Notes under the pieces: model-generated
Databases searched by the model: none
Told to the model about the DNA's origin: nothing
What the model saw: the letters and a program-made list of their open reading frames with translations, nothing else
Assembly: GCA_040389165.1 (NCBI GenBank)
Contig: JAZKAK010000025.1
Span: forward strand, 1 to 61,379
Direction of reading: 5' to 3'
Length of the DNA: 61,379 nucleotides
Source: CAIOTO01 sp040389165
Lineage (GTDB): Bacteria > Pseudomonadota > Alphaproteobacteria > Paracaedibacterales > CAIOTO01
Made by a program: the position numbers and the translations under genes
Shown here: one piece after another, positions 16,129 to 24,811 of the stretch
How the letters are laid out: each line of letters starts with the position of its first letter
Numbering within the stretch: the stretch's first letter is position 1

Positions 16129-19100
16129 TCAACTACAGCCGTTCGTTGCGCCGCATGTATTACATTTTAAACAGGTGCCATTTCGAACCATTGTGAAATT
16201 CCCACACTCAGAACATGCATCTCCCTGGTATCCCTGAAGACGTGCTTCAGCAGATTTATCAGCAACGACGGAAAGACGTTGTTGCTTAGATACTGATCTT
16301 CCAGCTTGCAGGGCAAATGAATCCGTACCAGTCGCACGTAAAAGTTCTTCGGATTCGTCTTCATCGATAGCTATTGTTTCTTTTGTCGAAACACTCTCGC
16401 TTGTTTTCATTGAAGTCACCGTTATCTTTTTTACGTGTGCCACGTCATGTTCGTGTTCATTTAATACTGAATAATCACTCGTCTCGCCAATGGTATCATT
16501 TGACATCGTCGGCTTAACATGCGCTAAATCATGCCGTCCAAGATACGTTATAGCTAACTCACGGAAGATATAATCTAAGATAGATGTCGCCATTTTAATG
16601 GTGTCATTACCTTCAACCATTCCCGATGGTTCAAATCGAGTAAATGTGAACGCTTCTACGAATTCTTCTAACGGCACGCCATATTGTAAGCCGATTGAAA
16701 TTGCCATAGCAAAGTTATGCATCAGTGATCTAAACGATGCACCTTCTTTGTGCATATCGATGAAGATCTCACCAAGATTTCCGTCGAAATAATCGCCTGT
16801 ACGGAGATAAATTTTATGTCCACCAACGGCTGCTTTTTGTGTGTATCCACCACGGCGATTAGGTAACTTACGACGATTTGATTGATAAATTACTTTTTCA
16901 ACTATTTTCTCGATAATCTTCTCGGCAACAATAGTTGCCTTGGCCGTCGAGGGAAGCGTTGAAATATCTTCAATTTCATTCTCGTCAAAAGCAACAGCAT
17001 TCATCGGCTGTGATAATTTAGATCCATCACGATATAATGCATTGGCTTTCAAACACAAGCGCCATGACATAAAGTACGCTTCTTTGCACTGTTCAACGGT
17101 CGCATTGTTTGGCATGTTAATTGTTTTTGAAATAGCACCCGAAACAAATGGCTGCACAGCACTCATCATGGTGATATGGCTTTCAAAAGATAAGAAGCGT
17201 TTACCAATACGGCCACATGGCGATGCGCAATCAAAGACTGGTAAATGCTCTTCCTTCAAAAGAGGTGCCCCTTCGAGCGTCATCGTGCCACAACAATAAT
17301 TGTTAGCAGCATCAATGTCAGCTTTTGTGAAACCAAGGAATGTTAAGACGTCAAAACTTACGTCGTTAAGTTGATCATCCGAAATACCAAGCACTTTATG
17401 ACAGAAATCTTCACCAAGCGTCCACTTATTAAATGCAAATTTAATATCAAAAGCTGATGATAAAGATGTGGCTAACTTTGCAAGAACATCATCCGTGAAA
17501 CCTTTTTCTTTTAGCTGTGCAAAACTAATAGCAGGTGAATGTTCTAACGTACCGTATCCAACTGCATATCGTGTCATAGCCTCAATTTGAGTAGCATCAT
17601 AACCTAGCTTTTTGAGTGCGCCTGGTACCATCTGATTTATGATTTTAAAATATCCACCACCAGCAAGTTTTTTGAATTTCACCAAGGCAAAGTCAGGCTC
17701 GATACCTGTTGTATCACAATCCATAACAAGACCAATTGTCCCTGTTGGCGCTATAACAGTTGTTTGCGCATTGCGATATCCATACTTCTCACCAAGTTTA
17801 AGTGCTGAATCCCACACAGTACGTGCAGATTGAATAAGCTCTTTAATTGAACATTCTTTTTCACGTAATGGAACCGGGTTGATTGTTAGTCCCTCATACC
17901 CTTTTGATTCTCCATAGGCAGCACGTTTGTGGTTGCGTATGACGCGCAGCATATCGTCACGGTTTTTGGCATAACCTGAGAAAGCACCCAATTCTTTAGC
18001 CATTTCGGCGGAAGTCGAATAAGCTTTTCCTGTTAATATTGCTGCGAGCGCACCAGCAACAGCCCTGCCCTCTGTACTATCATAAGGCACACCCATAGCC
18101 ATCAACAAACCGCCAATATTTGCGTAGCCAAGTCCAAGGGTTCTGTATTCATACGATAGTTGAGCAATTTCTTTTGATGGAAATTGAGCCATAAGCACGG
18201 CAATTTCTAAAACAATTGTCCATAATGAAATTGTATGTTCATAAAGTTCTGTATTGAATTTTCCATCTTTATAAAATTGAACCAAATTGATTGATGCTAA
18301 ATTACATGCTGTATTATCCAAGAACATATATTCAGAACATGGATTAGATGCATTAATTGGACCGCTTTTAGGGCAAGTATGCCATTCATTTATCGTGCCT
18401 GAAAAATGAACCCCTGGGTCTGCGCATGCCCAAGCTGCATAGCTTATTTTGTTCATTAAATCAGCTGCTTTTAAGGTCCTGATTGTTTTTCCGGTTTTAC
18501 GGCCTGTCAGGTTCCAATCACCATCTTGTAATACTGTATTGATGAATTCATTTGATAAACGGACTGTATTATTTGAATTTTGCCCTGAAACGGTAGCATA
18601 TGCTTCTGAATCCCAATCTGTTGTGTAAACAGGTATATCAAGGTGCGTATAGCCTAAATCAGCCAAGTGCATCGTACGGCGAATAAGATTTTCTTGTACC
18701 ATGGCATCGCGCGCTGCACGAATCGCTGTTTTTAAAGCCATGTTGTGTTTAGGATCCGTCTTCTGCTCTTTAGGTAAGTCAGCATTAATACATGCATTTA
18801 AGACTTCGTTAAGGTATTTATTATTAATTTTAGAGCCAGAAACGAGAGCAGCAACTTTTTGTTCTTCAACAACTTTCCAATTGATGAATTCTTCAACATC
18901 CGGGTGATCAATATCAAGCACGACCATTTTAGCCGCACGACGTGTTGTCCCGCCGGACTTAATCGCACCAGCTGAGCGGTCACCAATACGTAAAAAGCTC
19001 ATAAGACCAGAAGATTTTCCGCCGCCAGACAATGATTCACCAGATCCACGTACATTTGAGAAATTCGTACCCGTGCCAGAACCATATTTGAATAGACGCG

Positions 19101-19740
19101 CTTCGCGTACCCACAAGTCCATAATGCCGCCTTCATTCACGAGATCATCACCAATGCCTTGAATAAAACATGCATGTGGTTGTGGTCGTTCATAACTAGA
19201 AGTCGATGCAGCTAATACACCCGTTTCGCCATCAACATAATAGTGGCCTTGTGCTGGACCGTTAACACCATATGCCCAATAGAGACCTGTATTAAACCAT
19301 TGTGGAGAATTAGGTGCGCACATTTGGCTTGCTAACATAAAACGAAGTTCGTCATAAAACGCGAGAGCATCTGCTTCTGTATCAAAATAACGATTTTTCC
19401 AGCCCCAATACGTCCATGTGCCGGCCAAACGATCAAACACTTGCTGCGACGAGAGTTCGCTTGCGAATGTTGTGCCTTTTTTTGCTTCGCGGCGCCATAG
19501 CCACGATGGCACGCCTTTTTCTTCTACGGCAACAACTTCAGCCGGAACGCCCGCTTTACGGAAATATTTTTGCGCCAAAACATCACACGCTACTTGTGAC
19601 CATGCCTCTGGTACATTAATATTTTCAAGCCTAAATACGATTGATCCATCAGGATTCTTAATTTCACTCGTCGCCGCGCGAAAAGCAATAGATGCATAGG
19701 GAGATTGTCCTGCTGTGGTGCAACGACGTTGAATTTTCAT
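16129..19740 (-). CDS. nrdJ: Adenosylcobalamin-dependent (class II) ribonucleoside-diphosphate reductase
   Basis: Makes deoxyribonucleotides by radical chemistry using vitamin B12 coenzyme, without need for oxygen. The 1203-residue length fits the long alphaproteobacterial NrdJ type. Visible landmarks are the N-terminal substrate-site cysteine in PHACFIQG, the glycine-rich KYGSGTGTNFSNVRGSGE, the catalytic loop NPCSE with Cys468, and a C-terminal zinc-ribbon-like tail (CSECG, CLKCNTCG) whose cysteines re-reduce the active site. I start at MKIQRR, which matches relatives as I recall them; an ATG three codons upstream sits too close to the AAGGA site. No other ribonucleotide reductase is in the window. 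Two NrdR-box-like palindromes lie 69-110 bases upstream. Confidence 0.95.
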   Translation of the reverse strand: MKIQRRCTTAGQSPYASIAFRAATSEIKNPDGSIVFRLENINVPEAWSQVACDVLAQKYFRKAGVPAEVVAVEEKGVPSWLWRREAKKGTTFASELSSQQVFDRLAGTWTYWGWKNRYFDTEADALAFYDELRFMLASQMCAPNSPQWFNTGLYWAYGVNGPAQGHYYVDGETGVLAASTSSYERPQPHACFIQGIGDDLVNEGGIMDLWVREARLFKYGSGTGTNFSNVRGSGESLSGGGKSSGLMSFLRIGDRSAGAIKSGGTTRRAAKMVVLDIDHPDVEEFINWKVVEEQKVAALVSGSKINNKYLNEVLNACINADLPKEQKTDPKHNMALKTAIRAARDAMVQENLIRRTMHLADLGYTHLDIPVYTTDWDSEAYATVSGQNSNNTVRLSNEFINTVLQDGDWNLTGRKTGKTIRTLKAADLMNKISYAAWACADPGVHFSGTINEWHTCPKSGPINASNPCSEYMFLDNTACNLASINLVQFYKDGKFNTELYEHTISLWTIVLEIAVLMAQFPSKEIAQLSYEYRTLGLGYANIGGLLMAMGVPYDSTEGRAVAGALAAILTGKAYSTSAEMAKELGAFSGYAKNRDDMLRVIRNHKRAAYGESKGYEGLTINPVPLREKECSIKELIQSARTVWDSALKLGEKYGYRNAQTTVIAPTGTIGLVMDCDTTGIEPDFALVKFKKLAGGGYFKIINQMVPGALKKLGYDATQIEAMTRYAVGYGTLEHSPAISFAQLKEKGFTDDVLAKLATSLSSAFDIKFAFNKWTLGEDFCHKVLGISDDQLNDVSFDVLTFLGFTKADIDAANNYCCGTMTLEGAPLLKEEHLPVFDCASPCGRIGKRFLSFESHITMMSAVQPFVSGAISKTINMPNNATVEQCKEAYFMSWRLCLKANALYRDGSKLSQPMNAVAFDENEIEDISTLPSTAKATIVAEKIIEKIVEKVIYQSNRRKLPNRRGGYTQKAAVGGHKIYLRTGDYFDGNLGEIFIDMHKEGASFRSLMHNFAMAISIGLQYGVPLEEFVEAFTFTRFEPSGMVEGNDTIKMATSILDYIFRELAITYLGRHDLAHVKPTMSNDTIGETSDYSVLNEHEHDVAHVKKITVTSMKTSESVSTKETIAIDEDESEELLRATGTDSFALQAGRSVSKQQRLSVVADKSAEARLQGYQGDACSECGNFTMVRNGTCLKCNTCGATNGCS

Positions 19741-19805
19741 GGCGCGCATTTCCTTATTTGTTTGTTTTAATTAACAATTTGATTTATCAGCAATTTTCCA
19801 AAAAA

Positions 19806-19853
19806 ACACAATATGTAGAGTCTGGAGACGTTGACACAATCAATATATTGTTA
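19806..19853 (-). promoter_or_regulatory. Tandem NrdR-box-like operators of nrdJ
   Basis: Two palindromic cores fit the published NrdR-box pattern CWATATATWG: CAATATGTAG at 19809-19818 (one mismatch, flanked by ACA) and a perfect CAATATATTG at 19841-19850. They are 32 bases apart, close to three DNA turns, as in known NrdR pairs. The nearer one ends 69 bases before the nrdJ ATG. A second copy of the pair was not seen elsewhere in the window. Confidence 0.75.
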
Positions 19854-20173
19854 ATATGGGTCTTTAAAAAGATAAATACAAGGCTTGAAAATAAAAAAAA
19901 AGGGTGATAAAGAGAAAAAATTTCGCTCCCCTTTCAGTAGCAGTAGCAACTAACTTCTTGTCTTTATTCCCTACAGAAATCTCTTAAAGATAGTAATCCT
20001 ATAAGATCAATTTGATATTTAACGTTTGCTGAATTTGAATGTTTAATAAAAATATATTCAAATCATTAAAAACAGTAGAGTTAAATAAAAAAATAACAGT
20101 GTTAACCAAATGGTAATAATTTATATGTAACAATCTTTATAAACACACTGCAATTCCTTCAAGGGAACGTGAA

Positions 20174-20506
20174 ATGATTTATAAAATAATAGCAACAGGT
20201 CGAAAGGCGGAGATTGAATTCAAAGGACGACTTACTTATTCAGATTACAGTCAATTCAGACAGATTACAGACGTAATTGGTGAGTCACCAAATCAAGTGT
20301 GTATTTTCGACTTATCTAAACTAGATTTTATAGATTCGGCAGGACTTGGCATGTTGCTTTTGGCACGCGATAAGATTCAGGAATGTCGGGGCACAATCAC
20401 CTTGCTTAACGTAACTGGACAGGTCAAAAAAATGATTGAGTTAGGACGGTTTGATGCACTTTTTACAATAGAGAACAGAGATACAACACATACAAATAAT
20501 ATTTAA
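20174..20506 (+). CDS. STAS-domain protein (anti-sigma factor antagonist type)
   Basis: A 110-residue protein that is almost entirely one STAS domain. The conserved FIDSAGLGMLLLAR contains Ser55, which lies where anti-anti-sigma factors of the SpoIIAA type are phosphorylated. Such proteins switch partners by binding a kinase/anti-sigma factor. AAGGGA nine bases before the ATG supports the start. No anti-sigma kinase, sigma factor or phosphatase of the PP2C type adjoins it. The next gene, a secreted phytase-like phosphatase, begins ten bases after its stop, so the two are probably co-transcribed. What the STAS protein regulates is unknown. Confidence 0.85.
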   Translation: MIYKIIATGRKAEIEFKGRLTYSDYSQFRQITDVIGESPNQVCIFDLSKLDFIDSAGLGMLLLARDKIQECRGTITLLNVTGQVKKMIELGRFDALFTIENRDTTHTNNI

Positions 20507-20516
20507 GGAGAATATA

Positions 20517-21362
20517 ATGTACAAAATCATAGCAGGTTTATTATTGATGCTAAACCAAAGTTCAGCTGCTTACTTAGAAAGTGATCATAAAATTAAAAGT
20601 CTAGAACATTTGCGTTATTTAGATGATTTACTGGCCTCTGGAAGTGAGCAATTTTCTGACGGACAATTTGCTTTATTGCTCAATGAAATCGTTCAACGAC
20701 ACAATGTTCATCCATCAAAAATCGTGATTATCGATTTACGTGAAGAAACACATTTTTTTGCTGATGGCATTCCATTTACGGCAACTGATAGGCATGAAGA
20801 TCCCTCTAAAGATTATACCTTTCCTAATGAATCAAAAATCCAAAAGAATTTAATTGCAGAGAAAATAATAAAATTAGAGCCACGTAAATTAGATGTAGAG
20901 AAGCATGAACGTTGGAAAAAGTTAAAGGGAAGTCTGAAAAACACTATGCATAAAAAGCATAGAAACGCGCCAAACAAACCAGTTCAATTGAATGATCCCA
21001 TTATTAAAACGGAAGCTGAGATTTGTAAAAATTATGGTGTTCAATACTGGCGCATGCCAATAACGGATCATTATCCACCAGAGCAAGCGGCTATCCAAGA
21101 ATTTATTAAATTTGTTTCAACATTACCACAAGATACGTGGATCCATATCCACTGTCGTAACGGCAATGGAAGAACAACAACATTTCTTGCGATACTGGAA
21201 ATGATGCGTTTTAAGAATCATAGTCTTTATGATGTTTTAACAAGACAAAAACAAATAGGTGGAAAAGATCTGCTTAAGATGTCCGAGGAAATTGAAAATC
21301 AACAAGTAGTTCGCAATAGATTGAATGTAGTCAAATCAACTTATGACAATATACATTCTTAG
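20517..21362 (+). CDS. Secreted cysteine-phytase-like (PhyA-type) phosphatase
   Basis: A 281-residue protein with a short signal peptide (about 1-18, IIAGLLLMLNQSSAA). The active-site loop HCRNGNGRTT has the Cys-x5-Arg of protein tyrosine phosphatases, with Cys213 and Arg219. Upstream, ITDHYPPE supplies the likely general-acid Asp in the TDH context of cysteine phytases, and TLPQDTWIHIHC plus a later RQKQIGG also fit the Selenomonas PhyA pattern as I recall it. Family members remove phosphate from inositol phosphates or phosphotyrosine. The loop residues Arg-Asn-Gly-Asn replace the usual Glu-Ala-Gly-Val, so the substrate may differ. The middle (about 105-150) is Lys/Arg-rich. AAGGAG precedes the ATG. 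Export suggests action on the host or on envelope substrates. Confidence 0.82.
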   Translation: MYKIIAGLLLMLNQSSAAYLESDHKIKSLEHLRYLDDLLASGSEQFSDGQFALLLNEIVQRHNVHPSKIVIIDLREETHFFADGIPFTATDRHEDPSKDYTFPNESKIQKNLIAEKIIKLEPRKLDVEKHERWKKLKGSLKNTMHKKHRNAPNKPVQLNDPIIKTEAEICKNYGVQYWRMPITDHYPPEQAAIQEFIKFVSTLPQDTWIHIHCRNGNGRTTTFLAILEMMRFKNHSLYDVLTRQKQIGGKDLLKMSEEIENQQVVRNRLNVVKSTYDNIHS

Positions 21363-21416
21363 TATAATCGATATAGTGAATGTAATTCTGCTTGCATATT
21401 AAAAATACAAAAATTA

Positions 21417-21461
21417 ATTATTCAGAATATGTATATATATGTATTCTGAATAATATTTTTT
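21417..21461. terminator. Bidirectional terminator
   Basis: ATTATTCAGAATA (21417-21429) and its exact complement (21442-21454) form a 13-bp stem, followed by ATTTTTTA on the plus strand and a T-rich run on the minus strand. It lies between the convergent phosphatase and heparinase-like genes. Confidence 0.75.
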
Positions 21462-21531
21462 ATCACACTAATATAATTCATTATGCAATAAGTGATATAC
21501 AAACGTTCTTTTTAAAAACATAAAAAAACAT

Positions 21532-23292
21532 TTATATATCGCTTACCCCGCTCGTTTGACTGAATGACCATTTAAATGTATAAGATCTATTTGCCTCACA
21601 TTGTTTCATCAACAATAACGTACGATTTTCTTCATTTGATAACGTTGTCAGGACTTCATCACTGCCAATACTTCGAAAAAACCATTGTTCAGGTTCTGCG
21701 TTTTTACTTCTCTTTGACTTATTTTGAGCTGTCACGTGGAGCCGCTCATACACGTTATCGTGTTTATTCCCCTGACGATTTTTTTTATCAGGTTGCAGAG
21801 TAAGATAAATTTTTTCACCTTCGCCTTGCATCGTAAAGTCAGGATTTACTTCAAATCGAATTCCTATTGTTGCATCATGAGAAAGACGAAACGTATCCTG
21901 CCCGCGTAACTCTGCGCCTTTTGGCGATACATATATATGGCGTTGCCATTGAAAAGAAATATGTTTGTCTACATATTCCGCATCAAAAACAATATAATTA
22001 TGACCTTCTTTATTGTGCCTTTTTATTACCAAGTGTAATTTTTCTGGATTTAAATTGGTTATCCAATCCTCTTGTGAATTTTGTTGATGACTGCTATCAG
22101 AGGCACGTTTAATAACGACATCTCCTTTACGGATAAAACGATAACGACCAAAACTCCATTCAATATTCAACATTTCAAGACTTGGCTCAAAAGATACATC
22201 ATCCGAGTTAAAGAAACTGGTATTACAGTTAGAACCAGGATATGTGTTAATCAGTACAACTGAATTACGGCTCGTACAACGTTCGTAGCCACTTTCTGGT
22301 GCACGTTGTGGGGGCCGCGTCGTTTCAGCATCCGTTAACGTTAGCACGCTATCAACTGCTTCTGCCGTTACGCCGAAGCAGAGCCCTCTTACAAAAAGAG
22401 ATATTTTCCCATCAAAAGTGGCTAATTCTCCATCTCCATGACGCAACAATCTTAATAAGGGCGTCATCTTCTGAATATATTGCTGTAAGCTCTTCTCCGC
22501 AACCTCTAATTTATTATCTATATCTATGTGTGTATACGATCGAAGACTTGTTCTTACATCAATTAAATCGCGTAAAAAACGCCAATGCAAAAGAGGACTT
22601 CTGCTAATATGTCCACCATCTGGTAAAAGCTGATTTTGAATCAGCCTTATAAATGCCTCTACCAGATAAGATAAACGCTCATTTTTTGAATCATTTCCAC
22701 GAAGTGCTTCTCCTAGAATTACACCTTTAAGTGCCCAGAATTTATGAAGGTCATCTTTTTCCTCGGACCAATGACGTCTGAGATAGCGTAGTTGTTTATC
22801 AAAACTTGTTACAAGCAGACGTTTGAAATCATCATCAGCAGTACTCGCATAAAAATCATATAAACTTAACCATACGGAAAGTCTGAGCCCAATCAAACCA
22901 GGCTTCCATGCAAAAGAATTCCAACTTTTATGAGCCCATGAATGATGTGATCTAATCCATTGCTCAATTAATTGTCGCGCACGCTTGCGTCCCGCATTAC
23001 CACTAATTGCACTAAGATCATAGAGAAACATAAAGCTTTGCATATAGGCTGCGACGGGGTCATAACTACTCTGCGGTTTTTCAATTGCAGTTAATAAATC
23101 AGAAGATGTGAAACGTCTATTATCTAAACGTAAATCTCCTAATAAAATAGCCTCACCATAGTGCAGATTGCCTTGCCAAGGGTCGCTAGATAGCACACCA
23201 ATACGCAGTTTTTTTCTTCCGAGCAAACTAATGCCATAGGTACGGCTTCGCCTAAGGTTCTTCCAAAATGCACCTTTTAGCGAATTAATCAT
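21532..23292 (-). CDS. Heparinase II/III family protein
   Basis: A 586-residue member of the alphaproteobacterial heparinase II/III-like family. The N-terminal half (about 60-310) is an alpha-helical toroid-type domain with many Trp and Arg residues, including SWNSFAWKPGLIGLRLS and LLPDGGHISRSPLLH; the C-terminal half (about 320-570) is a beta-rich domain with YERCTSRNSVVLINTYP. No signal peptide is visible. In other alphaproteobacteria the same family sits beside rpe and purH or rsmB; here it begins five bases after rpe. The real substrate is not established; sulphated glycosaminoglycan should not be assumed, and a bacterial polysaccharide is as likely. Confidence 0.82.
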   Translation of the reverse strand: MINSLKGAFWKNLRRSRTYGISLLGRKKLRIGVLSSDPWQGNLHYGEAILLGDLRLDNRRFTSSDLLTAIEKPQSSYDPVAAYMQSFMFLYDLSAISGNAGRKRARQLIEQWIRSHHSWAHKSWNSFAWKPGLIGLRLSVWLSLYDFYASTADDDFKRLLVTSFDKQLRYLRRHWSEEKDDLHKFWALKGVILGEALRGNDSKNERLSYLVEAFIRLIQNQLLPDGGHISRSPLLHWRFLRDLIDVRTSLRSYTHIDIDNKLEVAEKSLQQYIQKMTPLLRLLRHGDGELATFDGKISLFVRGLCFGVTAEAVDSVLTLTDAETTRPPQRAPESGYERCTSRNSVVLINTYPGSNCNTSFFNSDDVSFEPSLEMLNIEWSFGRYRFIRKGDVVIKRASDSSHQQNSQEDWITNLNPEKLHLVIKRHNKEGHNYIVFDAEYVDKHISFQWQRHIYVSPKGAELRGQDTFRLSHDATIGIRFEVNPDFTMQGEGEKIYLTLQPDKKNRQGNKHDNVYERLHVTAQNKSKRSKNAEPEQWFFRSIGSDEVLTTLSNEENRTLLLMKQCEANRSYTFKWSFSQTSGVSDI

Positions 23293-23297
23293 AAATC

Positions 23298-23984
23298 TTA
23301 TTTTCCACGGAGAGCATTAATTGCGAGCCTGTAAGCCCCTATTCTCTCTGATTTTAGCGCCGTTCTCTCTTTTTGTCCAAAGATAGAAGAGCCAGCAACC
23401 AAAACATGTGCATTTTTTTCTCTTAAACCGATGGCATTAGTTGAATTTATCCCTCCATCAATCTCAATAATGAGATTAGGTTTTAATGCTAAGAGCGGTT
23501 CTATTTTCTGCTGAACTTCTGGAATAAATGATTGCCCACCAAATCCTGGATTCACTGACATCAACAAAACAAAATCAAGTACAGATAATAAAGGCTCAGC
23601 AATGCGCCAATGTGATCCAGGATTAAGCACAATACCTGCACGAATGTTTTTTGATTGAATGTATTGAAGCAAACGATATGGATGTTGTTCAGTCTCCGGA
23701 TGAAAACTAATCCAATTTGCGCCAGCATCTATAAACCAAGGAACACTACATGAAGGAGAAGACACCATTAAATGAACATCAAGCGGCAAACTTGTTATCG
23801 CTTTTAGTGCCCTGACAGTATGCGGGCCAAACGTTAAATTTGGCACAAAATGACCATCCATAACATCAATATGTAATAAATCAGCACCGGCTTTTTCTAC
23901 AGCGTTAACCTCCTCTTCAAGATTCAGAGGATCGGCAGCAAGTAACGATGGAGCGATGATAGGATGTGCTGTACTTTTTTTCAT
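23298..23984 (-). CDS. rpe: Ribulose-phosphate 3-epimerase
   Basis: TIM-barrel enzyme of 228 residues interconverting ribulose 5-phosphate and xylulose 5-phosphate in the pentose phosphate pathway. Signatures are IAPSLLAADPLNLEEEV (about 10), HIDVMDGHFVPNLTFGP (about 38-54, with the metal-binding His and Asp), DVHLMVSSP, MSVNPGFGGQSF (about 140) and EIDGGIN (about 173), which holds the catalytic Asp. It is followed by the heparinase-like gene after five bases. Confidence 0.96.
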   Translation of the reverse strand: MKKSTAHPIIAPSLLAADPLNLEEEVNAVEKAGADLLHIDVMDGHFVPNLTFGPHTVRALKAITSLPLDVHLMVSSPSCSVPWFIDAGANWISFHPETEQHPYRLLQYIQSKNIRAGIVLNPGSHWRIAEPLLSVLDFVLLMSVNPGFGGQSFIPEVQQKIEPLLALKPNLIIEIDGGINSTNAIGLREKNAHVLVAGSSIFGQKERTALKSERIGAYRLAINALRGK

Positions 23985-24221
23985 ATAACTCAGTGGATAA
24001 GTGAAATAACTAGATATGTCTGATTATCATCTTTTTTTACGAAAAAGGCTATTATGATTGTACTGAAAACCATAATTTAACCCAACAAAAGGCCTAACGT
24101 GGTTTACGCAAGATGGTGTATTTCAAACATGTCAATAATGTTATTTAATTCCGCTCATTAGCGCTTGATTCCGATTAGGCATAATCACTATGATACTAAA
24201 AATAGTTGAATGTAGGTGTTT

Positions 24222-24743
24222 ATGTCCTTACTGAATCGTAACTTACCAACAGGCCGTCTAATTCATTCACGTCCATCGCCAAACTTTAATGAGCGCCCCA
24301 ACGACGGAATCATTAATTGCATTGTCATTCATTACACAGATTTCATGACGATGAAAGAATCGCTCGACTGCTTGACTGATCCTAATTCAAACGTAAGTTC
24401 ACATTATTTAATTAATGATGATGGGATGATTTATCAACTCGTTGCTGATGACAAACGTGCTTGGCATGCTGGCATCAGTTGCTGGTGTGGGCATGAAAAT
24501 ATAAACAATAATTCCATTGGTATTGAACTACAAAATGGTGGCATGACCTATAAAAAACAGTTCGGCGAATGGCCACCCTACCCTGATGTACAAATGCACG
24601 CATTGGCTGATCTTGTGCATGACTTGCAAATACGGTTTTCCATCCCAGCAAATCAAATTATTGGTCATAGTGACATTGCTCCAACTCGGAAGATTGACCC
24701 AGGCCCTCATTTTAATTGGGATGATTTAAGGGAGCGCTTGTGA
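24222..24743 (+). CDS. N-acetylmuramoyl-L-alanine amidase (AmpD/AmiD type)
   Basis: Zinc amidase_2 domain protein of 173 residues that cuts the bond between muramic acid and the stem peptide. Zinc ligands are the His in CIVIHYTD (about 40), the His in IIGHSDIAP (about 150) and the Asp in RKIDPGPHF; the Glu in SIGIELQNGG is the usual catalytic-side residue. No signal peptide is seen, so it is more likely a cytosolic recycling enzyme like AmpD than an exported AmiD. I take the ATG with TAGGTG four bases before it, rather than a GTG two codons upstream. Confidence 0.88.
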   Translation: MSLLNRNLPTGRLIHSRPSPNFNERPNDGIINCIVIHYTDFMTMKESLDCLTDPNSNVSSHYLINDDGMIYQLVADDKRAWHAGISCWCGHENINNNSIGIELQNGGMTYKKQFGEWPPYPDVQMHALADLVHDLQIRFSIPANQIIGHSDIAPTRKIDPGPHFNWDDLRERL

Positions 24744-24811
24744 TTCAAAAATAGTTAAATTAACTATTTTTCATCTAATCCATGCGCATATATGTTAGCT
24801 GGACATTCAAC

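Noticed and set aside
19741..20173. Cobalamin riboswitch before the B12-dependent nrdJ
   Set aside because: The region lacks any B12-box-like conserved element and is AT-rich; the only clear signals are the NrdR-type palindromes.
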